Shown: positions 1 through 9,095, numbered from the stretch's first letter. The stretch is 64,000 bases of DNA from Syntrophomonas sp. (GCA_016841875.1 JAENYG010000011.1:48720-112719); one strand, 5' to 3'. A program made the numbers and translations. Notes: generated by a model not told the origin, from the sequence alone.

Positions 1-92
1 TCCCCCACTATGGTACTGCCGATCAGAACTCCCAGCCCCAGGGCAAGAAAAACTGCTACAATCGAAGCAATATGATATTTAATATCGATCAT
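1..92 (-). CDS. SteB/MctB-like envelope protein, N-terminal fragment
   Basis: Only the first 30 codons lie in the window; the gene runs off the left edge. The translation begins MIDIKYHIASIVAVFLALGL and continues into a glycine-rich membrane segment. This is the typical N-terminus of the family annotated as copper transporter/MctB (DUF3186), known as SteB in corynebacteria. A GAGGTG ribosome site precedes the ATG. It starts 20 bp after the SteA-like gene, and a SteA/SteB pairing is known in Actinobacteria. The family call rests on a short stretch, so it is moderately sure. A role in copper transport should not be assumed. Confidence 0.7.
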   Translation of the reverse strand, partial: MIDIKYHIASIVAVFLALGLGVLIGSTIVG

Positions 93-112
93 TATTTACA
101 CCTCAATTTTAT

Positions 113-1234
113 CTAAAAATTAAACAGCAGTTTCAGCTGCAATAGTAATATTTGAAATAATGGTTTAGTGGCTGGAGAAACCCATAAAATAATAAATATG
201 GGAACCAGCGCTCCAACAAATAGTTGAAATAGATATCTTCTATGTAAGCTTTGCCGATAAAGCTGACTTACTCCCCTGGCATCGACCAGAATCGATCCTA
301 CTTTGAGTCTGATCAGGAAAGTACTAGCCATCCCTTTACGCCCTTTTTCCAGAAAATCAACCATATTGGAATGTGTTCCTACCGCTACAATTAAACTAGC
401 TCCTTCTTCCCAGGCCATGATCATGGCCACATCCTCACTGGTACCAGGCATAGGAAATGTCTTGGCTTCTACGTTCATTAACTGCACTCGCTCCATTCCC
501 GGGGCAGTCCCATCAGGATAGGCATGAACGATTATCTCTGCTCCACATCCTAAAGCCTCGTCAGAAACACTATCCATGTCGCCTACGATAATATCAGGCT
601 TCAGTCCAAATTCCAGTAAGGCATCAGCTCCCCCGTCAACTCCTACCAGAACTGGCTGTTCCTCTACAATGTAGGAACTTATGGTCTTTAAATCTTCCTT
701 GTAACTGCTCCCGCGCACCACAATTAATACATGGCGGTTCAGCATGCGGGTATCAATTGCTGGAATTTCCATGGTACCCAGGAGTATATCTTTTTCTTTT
801 TTGGCATACTCCAGGGTATTTTCTACAAATCGATCCAGTTCCTGTTGAATATTTTGGCTGGCCTGTTTAAGTTTTAATTCTACATCTTGAATACTGATAA
901 GATTACCTTCAGCGATAATCCGGCTGCCGCAGTAGACCTGATTATCACGTATTTCAAGAGTACTACCCTCTTTCACCTGCTGAAAAATATCTTCCCCCAC
1001 CTCATCCAGGACTGGAATTCCGGCTTTCAGGATTTTATACACTCCCCGGGCCGGGTAACGTCCTGTAATGGAAGCGGTAGCATTAATAATTGCCTGTGGT
1101 CTTATGTCAATTAGGGAGTTAGCCGCGACTTCATCAATATCATCGTGGTTGATTATAGCTATGTCGCTTCTTTTTAATCTTTTAACCAGGTTCTTGGTTC
1201 TACAATCCATCCTGGCCTTGCCCTTAAAAATCAT
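113..1234 (-). CDS. steA: SteA-like cytokinetic ring protein (thiamine pyrophosphokinase-like fold)
   Basis: A 373-residue protein. Its centre carries a thiamine pyrophosphokinase-like region with VGVDGGADALLEFGLKPD followed by GDMDS (about residues 198-220). The C-terminus has one hydrophobic segment (about 335-360) and so is probably a membrane anchor. This layout matches the SteA family, which in corynebacteria acts with SteB in cell separation. A GAGGTGAC ribosome site supports the ATG. It is the upstream partner of the SteB-like fragment, and the two probably form one transcript. A catalytic thiamine kinase is less likely because of the long N-terminal domain and the membrane anchor. The role in this organism is inferred. 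Confidence 0.8.
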   Translation of the reverse strand: MIFKGKARMDCRTKNLVKRLKRSDIAIINHDDIDEVAANSLIDIRPQAIINATASITGRYPARGVYKILKAGIPVLDEVGEDIFQQVKEGSTLEIRDNQVYCGSRIIAEGNLISIQDVELKLKQASQNIQQELDRFVENTLEYAKKEKDILLGTMEIPAIDTRMLNRHVLIVVRGSSYKEDLKTISSYIVEEQPVLVGVDGGADALLEFGLKPDIIVGDMDSVSDEALGCGAEIIVHAYPDGTAPGMERVQLMNVEAKTFPMPGTSEDVAMIMAWEEGASLIVAVGTHSNMVDFLEKGRKGMASTFLIRLKVGSILVDARGVSQLYRQSLHRRYLFQLFVGALVPIFIILWVSPATKPLFQILLLQLKLLFNF

Positions 1235-1442
1235 TTGTCACCTCAGCCATGCATCTGCCAAACTAGTTAATCTCAACAACTACCAATTTATATTACCATA
1301 TAGTATAAATAAAATAAAAACTACCTCAAGTTATGTAAATTATTATTGAATTGATATTCTAATTAGATAAAAATCTATGAATATGGTCTTATAGTGTTTA
1401 CATAATATTACACTTATTTCTTTCACTTTTATCATCCTAAGT

Positions 1443-1480
1443 TAAAAACCTTTTATTGTTACAGCAATAAAAGGTTTTTA
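1443..1480 (-). terminator. Intrinsic terminator-like hairpin after spo0A
   Basis: A perfect 16-bp inverted repeat (1443-1458 with 1465-1480) around a 6-nt loop. Both outer ends carry T- or A-rich tracts, so it could stop transcription on either strand. It lies 39 bp past the spo0A stop codon and ends the long minus-strand gene series. Confidence 0.8.
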
Positions 1481-1518
1481 AATATCGTATTCAATTATTA
1501 CCGGCACAGGTCTTCTAA

Positions 1519-2319
1519 TTAACTAACCTTGTTTTCTAATCTCAAACGGTCAGCAATAATAGCAATAAATTCTGAATTAGTAGGTTTTCCTTTTTCACCA
1601 CTAATAGTATAACCGAAGACTTTATTTATCTTGTCTACATCGCCGCGATCCCAGGCTAATTCTATAGCGTGTCTGATGGCCCGCTCTACCCGGCTGGGTG
1701 TAGTATCATATTTTTGGGCAATGGTAGGATATAGTTCTTTGGTAACCGCACCCAGGTAATTGATTTCATCAACCACCAGCATAATGGCGTCTCTAAGATA
1801 TTGATAACCTTTAACATGAGCTGGAACTCCTATTTCATGAATTACTCTGGTAACCTCTACCTCTAAATTACGTGAATTCTTAACCGGCATAGAATGGGGA
1901 GTGATGGAGATAGGGCTGTCGTCTCCCTTAACATCCCTTACCACCTGTCTGACTCGATCTCCCAAGACTTCCAGGTCAAAAGGTTTAAGAATATAGTAAT
2001 CCACACCTAATTGAACAGCCTTCTGGGTTATATTCTCCTGTCCAAAAGCAGTTAGTATAATAATTCTCGGACGTTTCTCAAGATTCATAACATTGATCTT
2101 TTCCAGTACACCGATCCCATCCATATATGGCATGATTAAATCTAGGATTAAAACTTCCACTTCCTCTTTTTGCAAAACATTTATTACTTCCATTCCATTG
2201 GTACATACATCGATTAATTCAAAATCAGTGTCATTAGAAAAATAACTTTTTAATATTCCACAAAATTCCCGATTGTCATCTGCAACTAAAACTTTAATTT
2301 GATTTGATTCACTAAACAT
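1519..2319 (-). CDS. spo0A: Sporulation master regulator Spo0A
   Basis: A 266-residue response regulator. The receiver domain (1-125) has the acidic pair D14/D15, the phospho-acceptor D60 in [12 protein letters not shown], and the conserved lysine in ILKPFD. The C-terminal domain (about 150-266) is the Spo0A DNA-binding domain, with the family sequence [15 protein letters not shown]. Phosphorylated Spo0A controls entry into sporulation by binding 0A boxes. Length and both domains are normal for the family. The gene follows spoIVB, as in Bacillus and most Clostridia. A GAGGAGG site precedes the ATG. The upstream gap holds a SigH-like promoter and a 0A box. Confidence 0.98.
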   Translation of the reverse strand: MFSESNQIKVLVADDNREFCGILKSYFSNDTDFELIDVCTNGMEVINVLQKEEVEVLILDLIMPYMDGIGVLEKINVMNLEKRPRIIILTAFGQENITQKAVQLGVDYYILKPFDLEVLGDRVRQVVRDVKGDDSPISITPHSMPVKNSRNLEVEVTRVIHEIGVPAHVKGYQYLRDAIMLVVDEINYLGAVTKELYPTIAQKYDTTPSRVERAIRHAIELAWDRGDVDKINKVFGYTISGEKGKPTNSEFIAIIADRLRLENKVS

Positions 2320-2373
2320 ATAAATGAATCCTCCTCATCTCTATATAAATCTCATTTTTATGATTTAATATCC

Positions 2374-2403
2374 TTTTTCTATTATACACCAAGCTTTTCC
2401 TCT
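2374..2403 (-). promoter_or_regulatory. SigH-like promoter of spo0A
   Basis: On the minus strand a -35-like AGAGGAAAA (2395-2403) fully fits the SigH consensus RNAGGAWWW. It is followed after 12 nt by ATAGAAAAA (2374-2382), one mismatch from RNNGAATWW. SigH driving spo0A is well established in Bacillus. The distance to the start codon is about 55 nt. A TATAAT overlaps it but has no matching -35 at 17 nt. Confidence 0.55.
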
Positions 2404-2542
2404 TTTTTTTTTCTACCAAATTACCCTATATTATCACAGACAGTACCATAATGATACATATAAATACATATACCAGATATCAAGGCAGGTTATATAAAAC
2501 CCTGGAATTATGAGCTTATTATTATTTAGAATTATTATTAAT

Positions 2543-2550
2543 TTGTCGAA
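2543..2550 (+). promoter_or_regulatory. Candidate 0A box upstream of spo0A
   Basis: The sequence TTGTCGAA matches the Spo0A-binding consensus. It lies about 140 bp upstream of the SigH-like -35 element, in the 308-bp gap between spoIVB and spo0A. This would allow autoregulation, as known in Bacillus. An 8-base match can occur by chance, so confidence is moderate. Confidence 0.5.
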
Positions 2551-2627
2551 TTAATTTAGCAAATTATGGATAATTGCAGGATTAGACAAAGAAGTGAAAA
2601 AAATGCAGAATCCTATTCTATCATTTA

Positions 2628-3962
2628 TTAACTAATATCCTTCTGTAATTGTGTTTCGGGTATTTCAGGTATTTCAGACAGTATCTGATCCATAAAAATA
2701 CCGTAGCCATGCTGGGGATCATTTAAAAATACATGTGTAACCGCACCAATAATTTTGGAATCCTGGATTATTGGACTGCCGCTCATCCCTTGAATAATTC
2801 CACCCGTAAGACTTAACAGACGAGGGTCAGTTACTTTAATAACCATTCCTTTCCCATTTCTTCTTTCTGGATAGACCTTTTCGATCTCTATCTCAAATTT
2901 TTCTATATCCGTACCGTTTATAACTGTGTATATTTCAGCCTTGCCTTCTTTAACTTGATGAGCATAGCCTACCTCTACCGTATAATTGCTTAATTGATTA
3001 TCTACTTCAGCTTCAGTTTCACCGTAAATGCCAAAAGAACCATTTTTCTCTATAGTGCCTTCTATCTTCCCGGAATTATCAAAGACCCCGATTTTTTCGC
3101 CTGGTTTGCCGGGTTTTCCAGCCTTTATGGTTTGTATGGAGGCGCTTACAATTTTCCCCCTTAATACATCTATCCCTTGCTTGGTATCTGCATCCAAAAT
3201 TATATGCCCTAAAGCTGCATATTTATTAGTATCTGGATCCCAAAAGGTTAGGGTCCCCACCCCTACTACTCCATCTCTCACATATAAGCCAATTCGGTAC
3301 CTTTGAGTTTCCGGACATAATTGGGCTGTAACTGGTACAGTAAGATATTTTTCTTTTCTTTTTATCCTTAATTGCATAGTTTTATTTTTGCAGTCATCTA
3401 CTATCTGGGCTAAATCGGTTTCACTTTTCACATTCTGTCCATTAACCTCCAAAATCAAATCGCCTATTTGCACTCCATTGTCACGAGCTGGATATATTTT
3501 TTCACCGCTATCGTCGGTTACTGGTGCAAACCCTACCACCATAATACCTTTGGACTGCAATAAAACACCTATCGAGTGACCACCTGGAACCACGCGCTTA
3601 GTCGCCATCGCTTCAATAGAGATTGACTTAACTGGTATATAACCGAGCAGTTTTAATTGGAGATCTACCTTGCCAGGTTTAAGTGCGGCAATTTCATAAC
3701 CCGAATCATTTCTGGTAATACTTACTGGAGAATCCTGGGGAGCAGCAAGAACACTCTGAGATGTTCCCAATATCTGCATCTCAAATCGTGTGTCCAGCCC
3801 TCGGGGCAGATTTATATCTATGGTGTCTTTTTCACCTACCACCATCTTATGATCATCTGGCAGACTGAGAATTATTCTGCCCTGTGATGAAAAACATAAT
3901 AGTAAAAATAATAGGGAAATAATAATTCCGATAACTGGTCTAGTCCGATTCAATCGATTCAC
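2628..3962 (-). CDS. spoIVB: SpoIVB sporulation signalling serine peptidase
   Basis: A 444-residue protein with an N-terminal membrane segment (about 9-27), a PDZ domain (about 125-205, with PARDNGVQIGDLILEVNG) and the S55 peptidase domain. Catalytic motifs are visible: the histidine in LGHIILD (H253) and the serine motif GMSGSP at 392-397. In Bacillus, SpoIVB is made in the forespore and triggers processing of pro-SigK. Length and domain order are normal. The GTG start sits directly on an AGGGGA ribosome site, so a TTG three codons later (position 3953) has better spacing and may be the real start. It lies between recN and spo0A, as expected. Confidence 0.95.
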   Translation of the reverse strand: MNRLNRTRPVIGIIISLLFLLLCFSSQGRIILSLPDDHKMVVGEKDTIDINLPRGLDTRFEMQILGTSQSVLAAPQDSPVSITRNDSGYEIAALKPGKVDLQLKLLGYIPVKSISIEAMATKRVVPGGHSIGVLLQSKGIMVVGFAPVTDDSGEKIYPARDNGVQIGDLILEVNGQNVKSETDLAQIVDDCKNKTMQLRIKRKEKYLTVPVTAQLCPETQRYRIGLYVRDGVVGVGTLTFWDPDTNKYAALGHIILDADTKQGIDVLRGKIVSASIQTIKAGKPGKPGEKIGVFDNSGKIEGTIEKNGSFGIYGETEAEVDNQLSNYTVEVGYAHQVKEGKAEIYTVINGTDIEKFEIEIEKVYPERRNGKGMVIKVTDPRLLSLTGGIIQGMSGSPIIQDSKIIGAVTHVFLNDPQHGYGIFMDQILSEIPEIPETQLQKDIS

Positions 3963-4602
3963 TCCCCTGCAGATTGCTAGAATATATTTTTACCCTGAAG
4001 AAGTAAAACTATACTGGAACTACAAGGGATATATTTTAGACAATGGTAAATCAAAAATTTATCAAACTTAGATTCCACTGCCAAAACCCTAAAGATCACT
4101 TTTCCAAATACATAAATATTCATTCAGGAGCATTGGCGGAGCATGTCAGAAACACCTGCGAAAACTCATAGCAAATGGGATGAGCTCCACGAATGGGGCA
4201 CCCTTGGGCACAACTGATGTTCGGTAATCACCTCACCAATACGGTCGCGAGAGGGGAGTTGAACACGGATGTGAATCTGCCTGGTACCCTATTTGCTTTG
4301 ATGCAAGCAGTTGGTGTTTCCCATACGGAGACTGCGATGGCATATTTTTGCATTCATGATCACGAATATTTTGCAGGGAATCAATTTGCCATAAAAATAT
4401 ATGTCTTATATTAAGGAGAATTTTGAATAGGGGTGCAGTATGCAGTCAGGCTATTCAGAAGAGCTGGAGATTTGTTTGTGCTTTCGGGTTAGAAGAGTTC
4501 AAGAGCTGTTTTCCAATAGGAAATGGGTTAGGCATGGAGCAAGAAAACTTTCCTGGTCAGCTTGGGGAAGAGTCTTGCCAGGTTATTTCTTGATTTTTCT
4601 TA
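3963..4602. other. 640-bp gap with possible decayed coding sequence
   Basis: No intact gene is convincing here. On the plus strand an open frame at 4193-4414 (HLTNTVARGELNTDVNLPG, then a His-rich CIHDHEYFAGN) appears to continue further upstream in shifted frames. Around 4125-4180 one frame reads GALAEHVRNTCENS then stops, and the next frame reads KWDELHEWGTLGHN. This pattern suggests an eroded gene with frameshifts and stops, but I do not recognise the family. A second plus frame from 4440 runs into recN antisense and has no family likeness. A SpoIVB promoter probably lies in the left part but none was clear. Confidence 0.35.
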
Positions 4603-6285
4603 CTATGCCGGGTGGTTTTGAGCGAGGGTATACATTTCTTGGGCATGCTCCAGGGTCAATTCAGAATAATTATCTCCGCCTAACATTCTCGCAATTTCCT
4701 GAATCTTTTCATCCTGGCTCAGTTTTTTTACGATGGTCGATGTTTTTCCATCAACTACTTGTTTTTCAATCAAACAGTGCTGACTGGCATAACTTGCCAC
4801 CTGTGGAGAATGAGTAACTAATACTACCTGATGACTGGAAGAAAGTTCGCGTATTTTTAGTGCCATAGATGTTAGAGAAGTCCCTCCCACCCCAATATCT
4901 ATTTCGTCAAAAATCAGCGTAGGTACCTTGTAAACCTCGGCCAGGGCCTTTTTTAGAGCTAGAACAAAGCGAGAAATCTCACCTCCGGAGGCAGTACGAG
5001 ATATCGGCCTAATGGCTTCCCCGGGATTAGCAGAAAAAAGAAATTCTGCCTTGTCCAGTCCAGATAAGCCTGCCTCCTGAGCTGCTTCAACGGCCACCTC
5101 GAACCGGATATCGGGCATATTTAATTCAATCAGTTCTTTGTTGACCATATCCTGCAAAATCATTGCGCCTTGTTTCCTCATCGCGCTCAGATGAGCCGCT
5201 AAATCATGATACTCCTCCAGCAGCTTTTCTTTTTCTCTAAACAAAGTTTCCTTCAGTTCCTGGCTGTTATCCAGCATCAGCTTTTCTTGTCTCGCCTTTT
5301 CCAGGTAATCTAATATTTCCTCTATGCTTTTACCGTACTTACTTTTCAGTTTATTAATAATATATAATCTTTCTTCCACTTCTTCCTGTAAACCCGGCTC
5401 AAAATCCAGTAGATCACGATACGATGAAATTTCAGCTGCCTTATCCTGGAGAAGATAATAGACCTCTTCTAACTGGCCCTGCAGGGTAATAAAGAATGGC
5501 TCATCACCTATCTCAGTACAGGTATTGACTGACATCGATATCAGATCATAAGCATTACTGCCTTCCGGTCCGTCATATAACAGCTTAAGCAGACGTTCTG
5601 ACCCTTCCAGTAGTTTGCGCGAGTTTCTGATCCGATGAGCCAGGCTGGTTAATTCTTCTTCTTCTCCTATATGCAGGCAGGCTTTTTCAATTTCATTTAT
5701 CTGATAGGTTAAAAAATCACTTTTCTGTCTTCTGTTCATTTCATCTAATTCCAGCAGTTCCAGCTCTTTCTTTTTATTTTTTATGTCATTATATTTCATT
5801 TGTACCATTGGTAATATCTCTGAACTCCCTGGCGAGAAACTATCCACATAGCTGAGATACATTTCCGGCCTCAGGATGCTCAGGTGATCATGCTGAAGAT
5901 GCATGTCCAGCAAATTCACAGCTAGATTTTTTAACGCAGATACATTTACGATTCGTCCATTGATCCTGGCAGTATTTCTTCCTGTGGGTGTTATTTCCCG
6001 GCTTAATATTAGCAGGCCATCCTCCTCCAGCAGACCGTTTTCCTGCAAAAAAATGCGAACCTCGTTATTGCTGCTCACATCGAATACTGCTTCCACCACG
6101 GCTTTATGATCACTATCCTTTACAAAATCGTTAGTTACCCGGTCACCGATAACTAACCCCATTGCATCAATAATTATTGATTTGCCTGCTCCCGTTTCAC
6201 CGGTCAGAACATTCAGCCCGGGCAGCAGTTCAAGGCGCAATTCATCTATAAGCACAAAATTATTAATATGGATTTCCTGCAGCAT
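4603..6285 (-). CDS. recN: DNA repair ATPase RecN
   Basis: About 560 residues. It begins MLQEIHINNFVLIDELRLEL and carries Walker A GETGAGKSII near residue 35, long coiled-coil arms in the middle, and a C-terminal ABC half with the signature SGGEISRFVLALK, Walker B LIFDEIDIGVGG and a late VTHSPQVA. RecN is an SMC-like protein in double-strand break repair. The start was placed at 6285, not at the upstream in-frame ATG (6372), because the family N-terminus begins here, a GGGAAGGG site sits before it, and the longer form would translate part of an inverted repeat. It follows argR, as in most Firmicutes. Confidence 0.97.
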   Translation of the reverse strand: MLQEIHINNFVLIDELRLELLPGLNVLTGETGAGKSIIIDAMGLVIGDRVTNDFVKDSDHKAVVEAVFDVSSNNEVRIFLQENGLLEEDGLLILSREITPTGRNTARINGRIVNVSALKNLAVNLLDMHLQHDHLSILRPEMYLSYVDSFSPGSSEILPMVQMKYNDIKNKKKELELLELDEMNRRQKSDFLTYQINEIEKACLHIGEEEELTSLAHRIRNSRKLLEGSERLLKLLYDGPEGSNAYDLISMSVNTCTEIGDEPFFITLQGQLEEVYYLLQDKAAEISSYRDLLDFEPGLQEEVEERLYIINKLKSKYGKSIEEILDYLEKARQEKLMLDNSQELKETLFREKEKLLEEYHDLAAHLSAMRKQGAMILQDMVNKELIELNMPDIRFEVAVEAAQEAGLSGLDKAEFLFSANPGEAIRPISRTASGGEISRFVLALKKALAEVYKVPTLIFDEIDIGVGGTSLTSMALKIRELSSSHQVVLVTHSPQVASYASQHCLIEKQVVDGKTSTIVKKLSQDEKIQEIARMLGGDNYSELTLEHAQEMYTLAQNHPA

Positions 6286-6314
6286 ATGATCCCTTCCCAA
6301 CTTTTTAGTGTCTT

Positions 6315-6416
6315 TGTCAATGGGGACGGTTCTTGTCAATGGGGACGGTTCTATTTGACAAGTGTATGACACGTTTTTTCGTTATAATGTGTCAAATAGA
6401 ACCGTCCCCATTGACA
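6315..6416. repeat. Inverted repeat with GGGGACGGTTCT core
   Basis: Two perfect 27-nt arms (6334-6360 and 6390-6416) are separated by 29 nt. The left arm begins TGTCAATGGGGACGGTTCT. An extra 19-nt copy of that arm start lies directly before it (6315-6333), so the core is present three times. It fills the argR-recN gap and would form a long hairpin in the transcript. The same core occurs at 63.3 kb. The look is that of a REP-like or small non-autonomous element. Confidence 0.85.
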
Positions 6417-6424
6417 CACAATAC

Positions 6425-6874
6425 TTATCTAATTAAGCGGAGAAATTCACCCATTACTTCTTCCACCGCTTGAATTGGTTTTACTACCACCAATATAGTA
6501 TCATCACCGGCAACTGTCCCCAGTATGCGGTTAAGTCCTGAGGTATCAATCATGGATGCGACCGACTGAGCGGCTCCCGGTAGTGTTTTTATCACTATTA
6601 TATTTTCGCTGCAGTCAACATTCACCACCGAATCCTGAAAAATGCGCTTCATTCGTTCATAAGAATTTTTAAAAGCAGTATTATCAGGCAATGAATATCT
6701 ATATCCCTCACTGTCCGGAATTTTAATTAATTGCAGCTCTTTGATATCGCGGGAAACTGTAGCCTGAGTTACATCAAATCCCTGGCTCTTCAACACTTCG
6801 CACAGCTCCTCCTGGGTAGCTACACGTTCACGAGCTATAATATCCATAATAGTAAAATGTCTTTGTGCTTTCAT
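6425..6874 (-). CDS. argR: Arginine repressor ArgR
   Basis: A 149-residue protein. The N-terminal winged helix has TQEELCEVLKSQGFDVTQAT followed by VSRDIKEL, the classic ArgR DNA-binding signature. The C-terminal domain has LPGAAQSVASMID and GTVAGDDTILVV, the arginine-binding and hexamer region. It represses arginine synthesis genes and may activate catabolism. Normal length. It overlaps the methyltransferase gene before it by 4 bp, which suggests translational coupling, and precedes recN as in Bacillus (ahrC-recN). Confidence 0.96.
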   Translation of the reverse strand: MKAQRHFTIMDIIARERVATQEELCEVLKSQGFDVTQATVSRDIKELQLIKIPDSEGYRYSLPDNTAFKNSYERMKRIFQDSVVNVDCSENIIVIKTLPGAAQSVASMIDTSGLNRILGTVAGDDTILVVVKPIQAVEEVMGEFLRLIR

Positions 6875-7455
6875 CTCTTATCCTCACTAAATTTATGAAT
6901 GAGTATTAGTCCGGGAGGACTGTTAATCTGATTAATAAACTCCAATTTGAGTACTGTAAATTTGGATTGGGATAGTCCTGACACATAATCATTAATCGCC
7001 TCATATTCTTCTTGCCCACCCGGGTGGCCGGTATAGAATACCAAGCTGACTACTCCGTCTGCAGCCAGAATATCGAGTGAGTTTTTCAGAGCACTTATGG
7101 TGGAATGAGGAGTGGTTATTATATCATGATCACCTTCCGGCATATAGCCCAGGTTAAATACACATGCCTTTGGTGTATTTCCCGAAAGATGATCTGCCAT
7201 ATTACTATGGTCATCCTTTATCATGACCACAACATCCAGCCAACCCTGTTTTCTAACTAAACAATAGGTGCTGTGGATGGCCTGCCCCTGAATATCAAAA
7301 GCAAATACTCGTCCTGTTTTTCCTACCAGGCGGGCTAGAAACAAAGTGTCTTGTCCCCTGCCGCAGGTAGCATCAATTGCTAGGTCGCCCGGTTTAATAT
7401 GATGGTTTAGGATGTGCCGGCTCATAGATACCGAATTCCTGATTATCCCTTGCAT
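6871..7455 (-). CDS. YtqB/MnmM-family class I SAM methyltransferase
   Basis: A 194-residue protein of the rRNA_methylase (PF06962) family. Motif I is AIDATCGRGQDTLFLA (about 27-42), followed by the acidic residue in AFDIQ and a conserved FNLGYMPEGDH in place of a catalytic NPPY-type motif. The Bacillus member YtqB (MnmM) methylates the wobble uridine of tRNAs to form mnm5s2U, so the same role is likely. It lies between nadK and argR with 2-4 bp spacings, inside the recN operon. Confidence 0.85.
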   Translation of the reverse strand: MQGIIRNSVSMSRHILNHHIKPGDLAIDATCGRGQDTLFLARLVGKTGRVFAFDIQGQAIHSTYCLVRKQGWLDVVVMIKDDHSNMADHLSGNTPKACVFNLGYMPEGDHDIITTPHSTISALKNSLDILAADGVVSLVFYTGHPGGQEEYEAINDYVSGLSQSKFTVLKLEFINQINSPPGLILIHKFSEDKR

Positions 7456-7457
7456 AT

Positions 7458-8285
7458 CTACCCACCTGCGTTACGTTTCAATCTCTTATTAATGGTAGCA
7501 AAAAAAGGTACCTTTTTTAAGTTTACCAGGCGCAGCCCCTTACTTGCTCTTTTTATTTCAATGCTGTAATTATTCATAAAATCCATTATTACCTGTCCAT
7601 CCAGACTGATAATAATATCCTTCCCGTAGGGCGGGTTTACTTTAATAACTTTGCGGGCTGAAATCACGGCTGGTTTTTGACCAAAAGCAAAAAAGGTATA
7701 TGGCGCTACAGGAGTTATAAGGATTGCTTCTAATTCCGGATCAACTATAGGGCCTCCCGCCGAAAGTGAATAGGCTGTAGAACCAGCGGGAGTAGCAAAT
7801 ATTAAACCATCTCCTTTATAAGGAACACAGGGCTGTCCATTGATTCGATAATTGAGGGTTACCATCCGGGGTACCTTTGATTTGATAATGACCTCATTCA
7901 AGCAATGAGAAGTATTTATGATAGTATCGTTCTCGTAAATATTTACTTCCAACATCATCATGGTATCTATGGTGTAGTCAGACTGTAAAAATCTATCCAA
8001 ATACTCATCAACTTCGTTTATTTCTATGTTACTGAGAAACCCGACCGTTCCCATATTTATTCCCAGAATAGGGACATCTCCCTGTCCATAGGTACGGGCT
8101 GCTCTCAGCATTGTTCCATCCCCGCCCAGCACAATAATATTAGCAATATCCTGATCTGACACTTTCTTAGTACCATCGTCTACCAGCACTTCTATCCCAC
8201 GGGCCTCAAGTTTTTCTGAAATCTCTGTGGTCATGTAATGGGTGCTTTCCCGGTATTTTTTATTGTTTACCAGCAGCGTTTTCAT
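7458..8285 (-). CDS. nadK: NAD kinase
   Basis: A 275-residue protein that phosphorylates NAD to NADP using ATP or polyphosphate. The catalytic GGDGTMLRAAR lies near residue 55, NMGTVGFLS near 77, and the NAD-binding KGDGLIFATPAGSTAYSLSA and GGPIV near 155-178. Length and motifs are typical. A GGGAGGG ribosome site precedes the ATG. It lies 3 bp from tlyA and 2 bp from the YtqB gene, so the three are co-translated. Confidence 0.97.
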   Translation of the reverse strand: MKTLLVNNKKYRESTHYMTTEISEKLEARGIEVLVDDGTKKVSDQDIANIIVLGGDGTMLRAARTYGQGDVPILGINMGTVGFLSNIEINEVDEYLDRFLQSDYTIDTMMMLEVNIYENDTIINTSHCLNEVIIKSKVPRMVTLNYRINGQPCVPYKGDGLIFATPAGSTAYSLSAGGPIVDPELEAILITPVAPYTFFAFGQKPAVISARKVIKVNPPYGKDIIISLDGQVIMDFMNNYSIEIKRASKGLRLVNLKKVPFFATINKRLKRNAGG

Positions 8286-8288
8286 ACT

Positions 8289-9095
8289 TTACCCTCCCAG
8301 CTGGCTGTGAGCTTCTCCAACCACCATATTTATTAATTCCACTAGTTTTATATTTATTTTCGAATATTTTTCAAGTTTAATAAAGTATTCAATGTTTCCG
8401 CTGGGTCCGGTTATCGGAGAATAAGTAATACCGGTACATGTGAAACCGGCACCTTCAGCATATTTGATACAATCATTAAGAACCCTAATATGGATGTCAG
8501 GATCTTTCACCACTCCTTTTTTTCCTACCTGTTTTTTACCCGCCTCAAACTGAGGCTTTATCAGGGAAATAATGATCCCGTTATCTTTAAGCAAATTTGT
8601 AAGCACTGGAAATACCAGTCTGGTTGAAATAAACGAAACATCTACGGTAATGAAATCTACCGCTTCACCCACTTCTTCCGGCAACAGGTATCTGATATTA
8701 GTTTTTTCCATATTTATGACCCGTTGATCATTGCGTAATTTCCAATCCAGCTGTCCGTACCCGACATCAACCGCATAAACCTTCTCAGCCCCATGCTGCA
8801 GAGCACAATCGGTATAGCCACCGGTGGAAGCTCCTACATCCAGGACCGTAGCTGAGGTAAAATCTATATTAAATGCCTGGATAGCTTTTTCCAGCTTGAT
8901 CCCTCCCCGGCTGACATAACGCGGAGACAAGTCATTTATTTGTATGGTAACATCACTGCTTACATTAGTTCCAGGTTTGTCAATCACTCTGCCATTAACT
9001 GTAACTTCACCGGCCATTATCATGGCCTTGGCCTTCTCCCGACTGCTGGTTAAGCCCTGCTGAAACAACAGGTTATCCAGCCTAGTTTTTCCCAA
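8289..9095 (-). CDS. tlyA: TlyA-family rRNA 2'-O-methyltransferase
   Basis: A 268-residue protein with an N-terminal S4 RNA-binding domain (about 4-60, LDNLLFQQGLTSSREKAKAM) and an FtsJ-like methyltransferase domain. The SAM motif is VLDVGASTGGYTDCALQHGA near 84-103. Members methylate ribosomal RNA at 2'-O positions; the Bacillus homologue is YqxC. The start is a TTG inside the end of dxs (14-bp overlap), with only a weak ribosome site, so coupling to dxs translation is likely. Confidence 0.92.
   Translation of the reverse strand: MGKTRLDNLLFQQGLTSSREKAKAMIMAGEVTVNGRVIDKPGTNVSSDVTIQINDLSPRYVSRGGIKLEKAIQAFNIDFTSATVLDVGASTGGYTDCALQHGAEKVYAVDVGYGQLDWKLRNDQRVINMEKTNIRYLLPEEVGEAVDFITVDVSFISTRLVFPVLTNLLKDNGIIISLIKPQFEAGKKQVGKKGVVKDPDIHIRVLNDCIKYAEGAGFTCTGITYSPITGPSGNIEYFIKLEKYSKINIKLVELINMVVGEAHSQLGG

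Noticed and set aside
887..1349. Plus-strand frames antisense to the SteA-like gene
   Set aside because: Shadows of the minus-strand gene without ribosome sites or family likeness.
4440..4817. Plus-strand frame of 125 codons overlapping recN
   Set aside because: More than half of it is antisense to recN and it shows no domain.
6286..6372. Longer RecN N-terminus
   Set aside because: It would translate part of the inverted repeat; the family start and a good ribosome site are at 6285.
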